This document shows, piece by piece, positions 42,555 to 51,419 of a stretch of 64,000 nucleotides of DNA. Numbering within the stretch: the stretch's first letter is position 1; every line of letters begins with the position of its first letter. The notes under the pieces are model-generated. The model saw only the letters and a program-made list of their open reading frames with translations. It made no database searches and was not told where the DNA came from. The DNA lies in contig NZ_CP121196.1 of the NCBI RefSeq assembly GCF_039994875.1, positions 3,038,001 to 3,102,000 on the forward strand. Direction: 5' to 3'. Origin of the DNA: Telmatobacter sp. DSM 110680 (GTDB taxonomy: Bacteria > Acidobacteriota > Terriglobia > Terriglobales > Acidobacteriaceae). A program made the translations under genes and the position numbers.

Positions 42555-43178
42555 TCACCGGCTGGCACATGTGAGCACGTCGGAGTAGCGTGAGGCATCA
42601 CCAAAACGCAGAAGCGCATACCAGGCATCAAGCGACGGCTGGGCGTAGAGGCCGAGCTCGCGAAAGATTTCGCGTGCGAATCCTACGGACGCAAATCCAG
42701 ATGCGGTAATCAGGCCCTCGTCGGCGATGGCGGGAACATCGCAGTAGAAGGCAACACCGTGATATCCGGTTGCAGCAAGATATTCGCGGCTGTTGCTGGT
42801 GTGGTGGAAGTCGTCGAGCATGCCAGCGCGAGCCAGCGCAAGGGTCGCTTCGCTGATGGCTGCCACAGGGATGCCACGGATGCGGAAGCGGCGGCCCACA
42901 TCGAGAATGTGGGCACAGTTGTCATCTGTCCAGAGACCGCCCCCGGGGAGAATGAGCATCGCTGCGCGATTGATTTCGATTTCAGCGACAGATATATCGG
43001 GCAGGATGCGCATGCCGCCCATCGTGGTGACGGGATGAATGGAGCATCCGACGGTTACGACGCGATAGCGGCCGGGCACGCGTTGGAATTGGGGATTATT
43101 GATTCCGGCGATGGCGAACGCTGACTCCCAGTCTGCCACTCCGTCGAAGACGAATACGTAAACGTCGCGACCTCTCAT
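42555..43178 (-). CDS. DJ-1/PfpI superfamily protein lacking the nucleophilic Cys
   Basis: A 207-aa class I glutamine-amidotransferase-like protein. The fold markers are VYVFVFDGVADWES, AMLILPGGGLW and the nucleophile elbow, which here is PVAAISEATLALA: Ser109 sits where DJ-1/PfpI enzymes have Cys. Protease or deglycase activity is therefore doubtful. The start at ATG 43178 has GGAGG 8 bases upstream. It is divergent from a WYL regulator with a shared palindromic operator, so it is probably that regulator's target. Confidence 0.8.
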   Translation of the reverse strand: MRGRDVYVFVFDGVADWESAFAIAGINNPQFQRVPGRYRVVTVGCSIHPVTTMGGMRILPDISVAEIEINRAAMLILPGGGLWTDDNCAHILDVGRRFRIRGIPVAAISEATLALARAGMLDDFHHTSNSREYLAATGYHGVAFYCDVPAIADEGLITASGFASVGFAREIFRELGLYAQPSLDAWYALLRFGDASRYSDVLTCASR

Positions 43179-43216
43179 CTCATCAACCTCCATCGACTAA
43201 ATGAGTATCGCTTGCA

Positions 43217-43241
43217 ATATATGACAATCGATGTCATATAT
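43217..43241. promoter_or_regulatory. Palindromic operator between divergent genes
   Basis: A perfect inverted repeat ATATATGAC-(7 bp AATCGAT)-GTCATATAT; the spacer itself contains the palindrome ATCGAT. It lies in the 105-bp gap between the PfpI-like gene and the WYL regulator. The position and symmetry fit a dimeric regulator controlling both directions, most simply the WYL protein itself. Confidence 0.7.
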
Positions 43242-43283
43242 GATCTGAAAAGATGAAAATGTTGTGAAAGGGATTGAGGTCGC

Positions 43284-44249
43284 ATGAAGGCGGATCGGTT
43301 GATGTCGGTGCTGCTTCTGCTGCAGGCACGGGGGCAGGTGACCGAGCGGGAATTAGCCGAGCAGCTTGAGGTTTCGCAGCGCACGATTCATCGCGATCTT
43401 GAATCGCTGAGTGCTTCGCGCATTCCAGTCTCTGCGGTTCGCGGGGCGCAGGGTGGCTGGCAGCTTGAGAAGGGCTGGCGAACGAATGTCCCAGGACTGA
43501 ATGAGGCGGAACTAAATGCGCTGTTGATGGCACAGCCTCGCACGCTGGGGAATACGCGGCTTACAACCGCGGCGCAGAGCGCTTTGAATAAATTGATGGC
43601 CGCGATGCCGGAGCCGATGAAGGCGCAGGCGGCACATCTGCGGCAACGCCTGCACGTGGATCCGACGGGCTGGCGCGATACGGGCGAGGACCTGTCGATG
43701 CTGGCGGCAGTGCAGGACGCAGTGGCGCGCGATCGCAGGTTGTCGTTTGACTACACGCGCGCTGACGGCGAGCAGTCCGCGCGCACGGTTGATCCGCTGG
43801 GACTGGTGTCGAAGGGACTGACCTGGTACCTGGTAGCGCGGACGGCGGATGGAATGAGGACGTTTCGGGTGGCGCGAATGCAGAGGGTGACAGTGCTGGC
43901 GGTGGGATTTGAGCGTCCGGCACGGTTCGATCTCGAGGAGCACTGGAAGTCGTCGACTGCGGAACTAAATCGCAAGAGGGCAGGCTATCGGGTGATTCTT
44001 TCGCTGACAGAGGATGCTGCAAGACGGGTGCAGACGTGGTGCGTGGCTAAACCGGTTGCCCCGGGAAGCGGAGCGCGCAAGGCGCTGGAGGGACGGGTCA
44101 CGCTGCAAGTTGATTTCGACAATGACCGGGAGGCGCGCTTCATTGTTCTAGGGCTCGGGTCGGCGGTGCGCGTTGTCGAGCCTGAATCGCTGCGACAGTG
44201 GGTGGAGGACGAGGCGAGGGCAGTGGCTGATACCGCGAAAAGAGATTGA
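43284..44249 (+). CDS. HTH-WYL transcriptional regulator (YafY-like)
   Basis: A 321-aa regulator. The N-terminal winged helix (LMSVLLLLQARGQVTERELA, ..QRTIHRDLESLS) is followed by a WYL domain (about 140-215, RLSFDYTRADGE and GLTWYLVARTADG) and a WCX-like C-terminus (ARFIVLGLGSAVRVVEP). WYL domains sense ligands, often nucleotides or oligonucleotides. Start ATG 43284 has GAGG upstream. Divergent from the PfpI-like gene. Confidence 0.9.
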   Translation: MKADRLMSVLLLLQARGQVTERELAEQLEVSQRTIHRDLESLSASRIPVSAVRGAQGGWQLEKGWRTNVPGLNEAELNALLMAQPRTLGNTRLTTAAQSALNKLMAAMPEPMKAQAAHLRQRLHVDPTGWRDTGEDLSMLAAVQDAVARDRRLSFDYTRADGEQSARTVDPLGLVSKGLTWYLVARTADGMRTFRVARMQRVTVLAVGFERPARFDLEEHWKSSTAELNRKRAGYRVILSLTEDAARRVQTWCVAKPVAPGSGARKALEGRVTLQVDFDNDREARFIVLGLGSAVRVVEPESLRQWVEDEARAVADTAKRD

Positions 44250-44338
44250 GGAATACTGCAGACGAGTCGCATTGATCCGGATGTATACTTCATCGTCCCC
44301 CGGATCCTCAATTCAATGTGAATGAAAGGCAAAAGCAA

Positions 44339-44668
44339 ATGCCCAGTTATCTTGTACAGGTTGCGTATACGTCGGAAGCCATGGCGGCGATGATCAAAAA
44401 GCCGCATGACCGTGCGTCGGTTGTCGGCAAGGCAGTCGCAAAGCTTGGAGGTTCGCTGAAGGAGGCGTGGCTGACCTTTGGCGACTACGACACGGTTGTG
44501 CTGGTGGAGATGCCGGATAACGTGAGCGCAGCAGCCTTCGCGATGGCAATCAGCGCGGGTGGTTCGTGCAGCGCGGTGAAGACGACTCCACTGCTCTCCA
44601 TCGAAGAGGGCATTACCGCGATGAAGAAGGCGGCTGGATCGGGTTACAAGCCGGTTGCGGGAAAGTAA
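44339..44668 (+). CDS. GYD domain protein
   Basis: A 109-aa small alpha/beta protein with the motif FGDYDTVVLVEMPDN, an FGDYD form of the GYD signature. Dimeric ferredoxin-like fold proteins of unknown function. ATG 44339 has AAAGG upstream; a GTG at 44318 is in frame. It lies 89 bp after the WYL regulator and may share its transcript. Confidence 0.8.
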   Translation: MPSYLVQVAYTSEAMAAMIKKPHDRASVVGKAVAKLGGSLKEAWLTFGDYDTVVLVEMPDNVSAAAFAMAISAGGSCSAVKTTPLLSIEEGITAMKKAAGSGYKPVAGK

Positions 44669-44693
44669 AACCGCGATTCAACAGCGAATGGAG

Positions 44694-44726
44694 TGGCCGG
44701 CACATTTCAATATGGCCGGCCAATTT
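44694..44726 (+). terminator. Terminator after the GYD gene
   Basis: Stem TGGCCGG / CCGGCCA with a 15-base loop, followed by ATTTGTTG, 26 bases beyond the stop codon and before the convergent membrane-protein gene. Confidence 0.6.
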
Positions 44727-44742
44727 GTTGAGGTTCTGAAAT

Positions 44743-45471
44743 CTAGTCGACCATGACTTCGCCAGGCAGGATGGGGCGGGTGCGTGGCAGTGCTCCGTTG
44801 TACGCAGCCGCACCTATGGCGAAGAGCATTCCCGCATAGATTGCGAGTTTGATGAGGCTTCCTGTGCGGGTGAGCGGAAGTGTCTTCCACAGGATCATGA
44901 GGACTGTTTGAGAGATCGTAACTGCCCACACTGTCCCGTAGAAATAGCGACGCTCGATGCCTTCGTTTTTCGTCGATTTCCCGACGCGGGGAAGTTTGCC
45001 GAGTGCGCCTAGCAGAAGGATCAAGATGGCGAGAGGGAAGTAGACGTACTGGTAAAGCTGCTTCATGGTCCATACGCCGGTGATGACGGCGATGATGAGG
45101 CCGATGAGGTTGAGTGACGCGAAGTTGATTGCGGCGTTCCAGGCGAAGGTGTAGCAGACCTTGCGATAGAGAGGATTGGGGCGGTCCTCATCGAAGCGCA
45201 GGATGTAGGGCGCGGGTTCGACGCCGGGGAGCTGGCCCTTGATGCCGGCGACTCCTGTTCCGATTAAAACGAGCGCGAGCCATGCTCCGTTGGCCATGCT
45301 GAATCCGTGGGCGAAGAGGCTGAAGACCAGCGGTCCCGGTGCGAGGAAAAAGACCCAGATCCAGATGGGCCAGTGGAGCACCCGGTAATATCCCTTGTTG
45401 CGGGTACGCATTTTGCGGGCGTCCGCATACTCAACCCTGCCGCTATATCGCATATAGCGCGAGTCTTTCAA
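44743..45471 (-). CDS. Polytopic membrane protein, unknown
   Basis: A 242-aa protein with about six hydrophobic segments: WPIWIWVFFLAPGPLVFSLF, WLALVLIGTGVAGI, LIGLIIAVITGVW, VYFPLAILILLLGALG, AVTISQTVLMILW and IKLAIYAGMLFAIGAAA. The basic N-terminus suggests a cytoplasmic start. Not assigned to a family. Downstream of the catalase-like gene in map order and read on the same strand. Confidence 0.65.
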   Translation of the reverse strand: MKDSRYMRYSGRVEYADARKMRTRNKGYYRVLHWPIWIWVFFLAPGPLVFSLFAHGFSMANGAWLALVLIGTGVAGIKGQLPGVEPAPYILRFDEDRPNPLYRKVCYTFAWNAAINFASLNLIGLIIAVITGVWTMKQLYQYVYFPLAILILLLGALGKLPRVGKSTKNEGIERRYFYGTVWAVTISQTVLMILWKTLPLTRTGSLIKLAIYAGMLFAIGAAAYNGALPRTRPILPGEVMVD

Positions 45472-45493
45472 AGCGCGCGCGACTGAGTCAACA

Positions 45494-45519
45494 CGGCGAG
45501 GCTGATAACGGCCTCGCCG
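45494..45519 (-). terminator. Hairpin after the catalase-like gene
   Basis: A perfect 9-bp stem CGGCGAGGC / GCCTCGCCG with an 8-base loop, located 6 bases past the catalase-like stop. No clear T run, so termination strength is uncertain. Confidence 0.5.
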
Positions 45520-45524
45520 ATGGG

Positions 45525-46472
45525 TCAGGCCTTGGCTGAGCGGCGTTCGCGTCCGCTCAACAGGTAGATGGCAGCGCGCAATTCAAGCAGCGGGTCGGCA
45601 GATGGCTCGATTCCGTCGACGCGGGGGATGGGATCGAAGATGATCTGCTTCTGCTGCACGAGAGTGTCTTCAATGACGCTGGTCAGTTCGAGGGTACCGA
45701 GTTCAACGAGTTCGCGGTCTTCCGGCCAGTGGATGGTTGCGTCGTCGGTTACGTCTCCAGAAGCGGCGATCTGAACAAGAATTCTGAAGAGGATGGGGCT
45801 TTGTCTGACGCGATGCGCCAGCTCTTCGGAGTGGTAGTCGGCGCGGAGACGGGCGACGGCGTCGTCGGTGAGGTAATCATTACCGGCTTCGGGAACGATG
45901 CGATAGCGGCCGTATTTGCTTTCACCCAGTGCATTGGAGAAACGAAATGCGGTGACACCGAAGTAGGTTTCGCGCGCGAGACTCGACGGGAAGGGCTTGG
46001 GCGTCTGCACAAACTTGAGGGCTGAGGGATGCGAGCCCAGAAAGCGTTCGATGGGCTTGGGCGAGGGAACTTCGGGGCCGCTTGCTCCTGCAGCTTTGAG
46101 GAATTCGAGAAATTCTGCGCCATCGCGCGTGGGGAAGCCGTCGGTGGAGTGGCTGACGATGTCGGTGTGGACATGCTCGGCCAGATTGAAGCGAATGGCC
46201 AGGCCGCGTGGGTTGGCGTCGGGCGCGTTGTCGGGGATAGTGGGAAGTCCCGTCGAGTTGGAGAAGCGGACAGTGACTGGAGTGGACTTGCGGATGATAT
46301 GCGGAGCTTTGGTCAAGGACGTCGCGCCGGGAGCGGGATAGAACGTGCCGTGCAGCATCAGGCCTTTGGCGTGGGCGGGGCGGAAGCCGGGATGCGGTCC
46401 GAAGAGCTTGTGAAATTGTGCAAGAAGGTCGTTGGCGAGAGCGACGACTTTTTCATCATTGGGCAGAGGCAT
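45525..46472 (-). CDS. Catalase-family peroxidase (SrpA-like)
   Basis: A 315-aa minimal catalase-fold protein. Markers include GLMLHGTFYPAPGA (distal His), TVRFSNSTGLPTIPDNAPDA and NPRGLAIRFNL, and KYGRYRIVPEAG near the heme ligand. At this length it belongs to the small catalase-related peroxidases. ATG 46472 has GGAGA upstream; ATG 46493 is in frame without a site. No signal peptide, so it is probably a cytoplasmic heme peroxidase. Confidence 0.85.
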   Translation of the reverse strand: MPLPNDEKVVALANDLLAQFHKLFGPHPGFRPAHAKGLMLHGTFYPAPGATSLTKAPHIIRKSTPVTVRFSNSTGLPTIPDNAPDANPRGLAIRFNLAEHVHTDIVSHSTDGFPTRDGAEFLEFLKAAGASGPEVPSPKPIERFLGSHPSALKFVQTPKPFPSSLARETYFGVTAFRFSNALGESKYGRYRIVPEAGNDYLTDDAVARLRADYHSEELAHRVRQSPILFRILVQIAASGDVTDDATIHWPEDRELVELGTLELTSVIEDTLVQQKQIIFDPIPRVDGIEPSADPLLELRAAIYLLSGRERRSAKA

Positions 46473-46607
46473 GGGGAAGTCTCCGATTGGCATTGCCGGT
46501 TTCGGGTCTTTGGAGCAACGCCGTGATAGTGAAGATAAATTATTGCCGGGGAAGGGTGCGTTAATTTTGCGCGGCTGGAGAAACGCAGCCGATGCTGTGA
46601 CTGCAAT

Positions 46608-47852
46608 CTACATGAGCTTGCGGCGGATGAGATCGAGACCCAACTGGCTGGCCCACTCGCGAACGCGGTTGCGGTCGCCGCGGAAGTTTCGTTCGAAGGA
46701 GTCTGTCTGCTGGTCGTCACTGACGGCGATGTAGACGCGGCCTACCGGTTTGGTTTCGGTGGCTCCGCCGGGGCCAGCTACTCCGGTGACTCCCAGTCCC
46801 AGGGTTGCGCCGGTGCGCTTGCGGATGCCTTCGGCAAGCGCTTTGGCCACTTCCGACGAGACGGCACCGTACTGCTCGATCATCTGCGGGGGCACGTCGG
46901 CGAATGCGGTCTTCAATTCATTGGAATAAACAACCACGCCGCCGAGGAAGGAGCGGGAGCTGCCGGCTACCGAGGTGATGCGCTGAGCGATCAAGCCCCC
47001 AGTGCAGCTTTCCGCGACCGCGAGAGTGGCCTGGCGGAGGCCGAGGTAGTAGAGAACGATCTGTTCGAGCGACTCGCCTTCGGCCGAGTACATCCAGTCA
47101 TCGAGTGCTTCTTCAAGTTTGGTTGCGAGTTCTTCCACGCGCTGCTCGGCGAGGTCTTCGTTGGCCTTGTTGCAGAGCAGGGTGAGTTGAATGTCGCCGG
47201 CGTGGGCGAGGATTGTGGTCTCGACATCGGTGTAGGTGGTGTAGATGGGGGCGAGGAGTTTGTCGGCCTGCGACTCGGGAATCATTGCAGCTTTAAGCGT
47301 GCGCTTGGCAAGATGACGAACCGGAACAACTTCCCGCAGCCGGGGCATGCACTCGTCGTCGAACATGGGACGGCATTCATGAGGCGGGCCGGGGATGAGG
47401 ATGATCAGCTTGCGAAATCCAGAGTAGAGCGTTTCGAGCCACTGTCCCGGAGCGCTGCCATTCGGATTGGTGATGAAGGATGCGCCTTCGATCAGGTCGG
47501 CCTGCTTCAGATTGTTCTCAGGCATGCTGATGCGCCACGTAGCTGCGCGGGCGTGCAGCGCGGCTACCTGTGGGGCATCACGCTTTAGTTTGAGAGAGAG
47601 TGTCTCGGCAACGGCTTCGCGCGTGAGGTCATCTTCGGTGGGTCCGAGGCCGCCCATGATGATAACGATGTCAGTGCGGCCGAGGGCGTTACGAATTACG
47701 CCGACCAGATCTTTCTTGCGGTCGCCGACGATGGTTTTGAAGGAGACGGTGACGCCAATTTCGTTGAGCTTTTCAGTCAAGTAGAGGGAGTTGGTGTCTT
47801 GGCGGTACGGCGTGAGCATCTCGGAGCCGACTGCAATGATTTCAGATTTCAT
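46608..47852 (-). CDS. cinA: CinA: NMN amidohydrolase / damage-inducible protein
   Basis: A 414-aa full-length CinA. The N-terminal MoaB/COG1058 domain has IIAVGSEMLTPYRQDTNS and IIMGGLGPTEDDLTREA. The C-terminal amidase domain has VAESCTGGLIAQRITSVAG and YSNELK. It deamidates nicotinamide mononucleotide in NAD recycling. It lies downstream of pgpA and the NHL gene; pgpA-cinA neighbourhood is common in bacteria. Confidence 0.93.
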   Translation of the reverse strand: MKSEIIAVGSEMLTPYRQDTNSLYLTEKLNEIGVTVSFKTIVGDRKKDLVGVIRNALGRTDIVIIMGGLGPTEDDLTREAVAETLSLKLKRDAPQVAALHARAATWRISMPENNLKQADLIEGASFITNPNGSAPGQWLETLYSGFRKLIILIPGPPHECRPMFDDECMPRLREVVPVRHLAKRTLKAAMIPESQADKLLAPIYTTYTDVETTILAHAGDIQLTLLCNKANEDLAEQRVEELATKLEEALDDWMYSAEGESLEQIVLYYLGLRQATLAVAESCTGGLIAQRITSVAGSSRSFLGGVVVYSNELKTAFADVPPQMIEQYGAVSSEVAKALAEGIRKRTGATLGLGVTGVAGPGGATETKPVGRVYIAVSDDQQTDSFERNFRGDRNRVREWASQLGLDLIRRKLM

Positions 47853-47957
47853 GGAAGCAGCTTCTAGCTCCTGGGCTTTTGCTTTTCAAATGGGGTCAAA
47901 GATGAAACGAAGATTTCAATTATCACGCGTCGACACATGCGCAACGAGTGACGAGAG

Positions 47958-49016
47958 CTAAAAGGCATTCATTCCTTCCACTCCCAAGTCCAAATCATAA
48001 ACTGCATCATTGTCGGCGACCACAGTAGTGCCGAGTGGTGAGAACGCAACGCCAACGAGGTTGATTCCGGCCACAACGATGCTGGCGTGACCATCGGACG
48101 TGACGCGGACGAGACCGCGGCGTCCGTGAAGGCTTGCGGTTACGTAGATGTCGCCATTTTTGGCGATTGCGAGGCCCTGAGGACGACCGAGGCCGCGATA
48201 CCAGGCGCGCGCCTCTCCATGAGTATTGATGGCGAAGATGGCGTCGTTGGATGAGAGCGTAGGTCCGGTTACGAAGAGCGTTCCCTCGGTATCGACCGCG
48301 AGGTGATAGGCCGAGACGCTCGGTTCGAGAGTGGCGTAGACGAAGATTTTGCGTTGAGAGTCTATTTTGAAGATCGTTCCACTGCGATCGCCAACGAAGA
48401 GATTGCCTTTACCGTCGAATGCGGCGCCTGTGGCTACGCCCATACCTTCAGCGTAAAGAGTGGACTCGCCGGCGCCGTCGATGCGGTAGACGTTGCCTTC
48501 GGCACGGGAGGTCACGAACAAATCGCCTTCAGGACTGAAAGCCAGGCCGGTTGCGTTGAGGATTCCTGAGGCGAAGGGCGTGCCGCGTCCATCGGGGCTT
48601 ACGCGCACTACGGAAACGGGAGTTTGTTTTCCGCGCTGACCGGAGATGGTGGCGTAGATCATCCCCGAGCGGCTTACGGCGGGGTTTGTGACCGGGTGCA
48701 GACCGCTGGATAGCTCCCTGGCGATGTGGATGGGAGTGGCGTTGCTGACTCCAGCTGGCGTGCGGACCTCGACAAGCCCTGAAGTGGCATTTTCGGGAAT
48801 GCGGAAGGCGACGCGCTGGGGCCGGCTCATGAGGACCTGTGCTGAATTCATACCCACGACAACTACCGGCGGGCCATAAGGATTGGGACCAAGGTTCGCG
48901 CCGACCAACTCCACCTCGCCCTTTGGCAGCGCTGCGGAAGGCACAATTTCGTCAATGCGCGGTTCGGGCGTCATCTCTTCTCGTGCAGATTGGATGCGGG
49001 TTCGCGGCATATCCAT
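47958..49016 (-). CDS. NHL/SMP30-like propeller protein with N-terminal IPT/TIG domain
   Basis: A 352-aa protein. Residues about 10-90 look like an IPT/TIG sandwich (GEVELVGANLGPNPYGPP), and the rest is a six-bladed NHL-type propeller (TGLAFSPEGDLFVTSRAEGN, GAAFDGKGNLFVGDRSGT, GLAIAKNGDIYVTASLHG). No signal peptide is visible. ATG 49016 was chosen; TTG 49031 would overlap the end of pgpA. It is tightly linked to pgpA. Function unknown. Confidence 0.75.
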   Translation of the reverse strand: MDMPRTRIQSAREEMTPEPRIDEIVPSAALPKGEVELVGANLGPNPYGPPVVVVGMNSAQVLMSRPQRVAFRIPENATSGLVEVRTPAGVSNATPIHIARELSSGLHPVTNPAVSRSGMIYATISGQRGKQTPVSVVRVSPDGRGTPFASGILNATGLAFSPEGDLFVTSRAEGNVYRIDGAGESTLYAEGMGVATGAAFDGKGNLFVGDRSGTIFKIDSQRKIFVYATLEPSVSAYHLAVDTEGTLFVTGPTLSSNDAIFAINTHGEARAWYRGLGRPQGLAIAKNGDIYVTASLHGRRGLVRVTSDGHASIVVAGINLVGVAFSPLGTTVVADNDAVYDLDLGVEGMNAF

Positions 49017-49018
49017 TC

Positions 49019-49537
49019 TCAATGAATCCAAAGACGCAGGAGCGAAGCTACTCCCAAAGCATACAGCCCGGCTGCCACGTCATCGAAGACGATGCCCCAA
49101 CCTTCGGGCAATTTTTCTAACTGGCGTGCGGGAAAGGGTTTGGTGATATCGAACAAGCGAAAGAGGATGAGGGCAATGAGGCCATGCTTGAAGGTGGCTG
49201 AGCTGCCGAGCAAAGCGATCCATTGGCCAGCTACTTCATCGACGACTACGAACTGGGGGTCGTGTCGGCCGCTTTCGCGCGCGGCGATGGTTGCGGCTGG
49301 TACGCCGGCAGCGATGGATATGGCGACGCCGATCAACACCACCAGCAAAAGTCCGTTGGGGGTGGGATGAAATAACCAGGCGATGGCACCCCATAGAAGT
49401 ACTGCTGCCACCGATCCCCAGGTGCCGGGGCCGGGTTTGCCGAGACCAGCGCCGAAGAACGTAGCTACTGTCCACGCCCACGGGGTTTTGCGCTGATCCT
49501 CGGGCGGAGGGGAGTCGGGCGTCGGACTATTCGTCAT
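49019..49537 (-). CDS. pgpA: Phosphatidylglycerophosphatase A
   Basis: A 172-aa membrane enzyme with the PgpA signatures FFGAGLGKPGPGTWGS, VVVDEVAGQWIAL and FRLFDITKPFPARQLE. It dephosphorylates phosphatidylglycerophosphate. ATG 49537 overlaps the yacG stop by 11 bp, implying coupling. Confidence 0.92.
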   Translation of the reverse strand: MTNSPTPDSPPPEDQRKTPWAWTVATFFGAGLGKPGPGTWGSVAAVLLWGAIAWLFHPTPNGLLLVVLIGVAISIAAGVPAATIAARESGRHDPQFVVVDEVAGQWIALLGSSATFKHGLIALILFRLFDITKPFPARQLEKLPEGWGIVFDDVAAGLYALGVASLLRLWIH

Positions 49538-49754
49538 CCTGTTTCCTGCGCTGGCGGCCGACTTCGCCCAGGTCCTCAAGAACTTCAGGATCAAGGACGG
49601 GCGAACTGATCTTGTAGACGCCCATGGCCCACTTACCGAGATCGATCTTGCGGCAGCGGTCGCTGCAGAAAGGGAAGTCTTCGTCTTTGGCGGTGACGAG
49701 CATGCCGCAGGTGGGGCAATGCAGGAGCTTTGCGGATTTTTTCTTGGGGGCCAT
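49527..49754 (-). CDS. yacG: DNA gyrase inhibitor YacG
   Basis: A 75-aa zinc protein with CPTCGMLV and FCSDRCRKIDLGKWAMG, matching YacG's CxxC...CxxxC site. YacG binds GyrB and restrains gyrase. A Lys-rich start and an acidic C-terminus. First gene of the yacG-pgpA-NHL cluster. Confidence 0.9.
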   Translation of the reverse strand: MAPKKKSAKLLHCPTCGMLVTAKDEDFPFCSDRCRKIDLGKWAMGVYKISSPVLDPEVLEDLGEVGRQRRKQDDE

Positions 49755-49877
49755 GGCTATTTTTGTGTTTTCAGCTTCATTGGATATCGTAACGCTGCGG
49801 ATCGATGCTTGCAGTTTGACGGCAGCAGCAGGGCGACGCAGCGCGATGCAAAACTCTATCGAAGATTGAGGTTTAGC

Positions 49878-51401
49878 TTACAGAGGTCCGAAAACTACGC
49901 GGGCAACCAGGTCGTAGTCGTGCGCTTCAGTGATCTGGGCGCGATAGAACTTGCCAGCTTGGAGTTCATCGAGGTCACCGAAGTCGTTGATGTAGACTTT
50001 GCCGTCAATCTCCGGAGCGTGGAACTGGGTGCGGCCTTCCCAAAGCATGGAGGTTTCTTCGCTTTCGCCTTCTGCGAGGATTACGAGTTCGCGCCCGACC
50101 CACTGCTGCTTGGCACGCTTGGAAATCTTCTGCTGCAACTTCATCAGCTTGCGCTTGCGGGATTCGATGGTGCGCTTGGGCAGCTTGGCGTCGAGAGCGT
50201 GGGCTTTCGAACCTTCCTCATCGGAGTAGTTGAAGACGCCGAGCCAGTCGAACTTTGCATCGCTGATGAATTGCTCCAGAACTTCGTAGTCTGCGGAGGA
50301 CTCACCGGGGAAGCCGACGATGAACGAGGTGCGCAAGGCGATGCCGGGAACGGCGGAGCGCACTTTTTCCAGTGTCTTGAGGAAGATGTCGGCGCCAGCG
50401 CCGCGCTTCATGCGCTTGAGTACGTCGGGCGAGGCGTGTTGGAGAGGAACGTCGAGATACTTGCAGATGTTGTCGTGCTTCGCCATGGTTTCGAGCAACT
50501 TGCCGGTGATGCGATTCGGGTAGGCGTAAAGGAAGCGCAACCAGCGGACGCCGTCGATCTTGGCCAGCGCATCGAGGAGGAGCGCGAGGCCGTCTTTCAA
50601 GCCGAGGTCTTCGCCGTAGCAGGTGGTGTCCTGGCCGATGAGGGTGATCTCCTGAACGCCGCTGGCGACGAGTTGCTGGGCTTCGGCGACGACGGATTCG
50701 AAGCGGCGCGAACGGAACTTGCCTCGGAGGTTGGGAATTACGCAGAAGGTGCAGGGATGATCGCAGCCTTCGGCGATCTTGATGTAGGCGGAGGTGCGGC
50801 CAGTGGAGATGTAGCGGGGAGTGTTTTCGTTGTAGAGATACGTGGGCAGTATGTGCGCTGCGCCTTGCCAGTCTTCACGGCTGAAGCGGCCTTGCTTTTC
50901 GCGCAGATCGCCTTCAGGACGGAACTCTGTCTTATGGGTGCCGGCGCCCGCTTCGCGGCCTTCGCGAATTTCTGCGTGGCCGCTTCCGCTGATGATGTTG
51001 AAGGGCGAGGGTATCGCAGTTTGTTGCGGTGCGATACCGGCGGCTTGAAGAATCGATTCGAGCTCGCCGGTGCCAACTACCGCATCGACTTCGGGAATGT
51101 TTTTGATGATCTCGTCGCGGTAGCGCTCAACTAGGCAACCGGCAACGATTAGTTTTTTGGCCGAGCCGGAGGTTTTCAAGCGGGCCATTTCAAGGATGGT
51201 GTCGACCGATTCCTGCTTGGCGGTGTCGATGAAACTGCAGGTATTAACGACGAGAATCTCCGCGTCTTCGGGACGTGCTGTCAGGCGCGCGCCGCCGCGA
51301 TCCAGCAACCCCATCATGACTTCGGAGTCGACAAGATTCTTGGGGCAGCCTAACGAAATAAATCCCACGGAGGGAGCCGTGGGAAGGGAAGATTTGCTCA
51401 C
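49878..51401 (-). CDS. rimO: Ribosomal protein S12 methylthiotransferase
   Basis: A 507-aa radical-SAM enzyme. The N-terminal MTTase domain has FISLGCPKNLVDSEV and VVNTCSFIDTAK. The SAM cluster motif is EGCDHPCTFCVIP, and the C-terminal TRAM domain follows. It adds a methylthio group to Asp of S12. It is about 60-70 residues longer than usual, with an insertion between the MTTase and SAM domains (about residues 125-195, His/Glu/Gly-rich). Start GTG 51401. It lies 18 bp after the TPR gene. Confidence 0.93.
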   Translation of the reverse strand: MSKSSLPTAPSVGFISLGCPKNLVDSEVMMGLLDRGGARLTARPEDAEILVVNTCSFIDTAKQESVDTILEMARLKTSGSAKKLIVAGCLVERYRDEIIKNIPEVDAVVGTGELESILQAAGIAPQQTAIPSPFNIISGSGHAEIREGREAGAGTHKTEFRPEGDLREKQGRFSREDWQGAAHILPTYLYNENTPRYISTGRTSAYIKIAEGCDHPCTFCVIPNLRGKFRSRRFESVVAEAQQLVASGVQEITLIGQDTTCYGEDLGLKDGLALLLDALAKIDGVRWLRFLYAYPNRITGKLLETMAKHDNICKYLDVPLQHASPDVLKRMKRGAGADIFLKTLEKVRSAVPGIALRTSFIVGFPGESSADYEVLEQFISDAKFDWLGVFNYSDEEGSKAHALDAKLPKRTIESRKRKLMKLQQKISKRAKQQWVGRELVILAEGESEETSMLWEGRTQFHAPEIDGKVYINDFGDLDELQAGKFYRAQITEAHDYDLVARVVFGPL

Positions 51402-51419
51402 ATCTTCATTCTATCAAGT

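Noticed and set aside
49719-51134. A 471-codon open frame antisense to rimO
   Set aside because: Composition is low-complexity (Gly/Ala/Asp/Phe) and no motif is visible; rimO is certain on the other strand.
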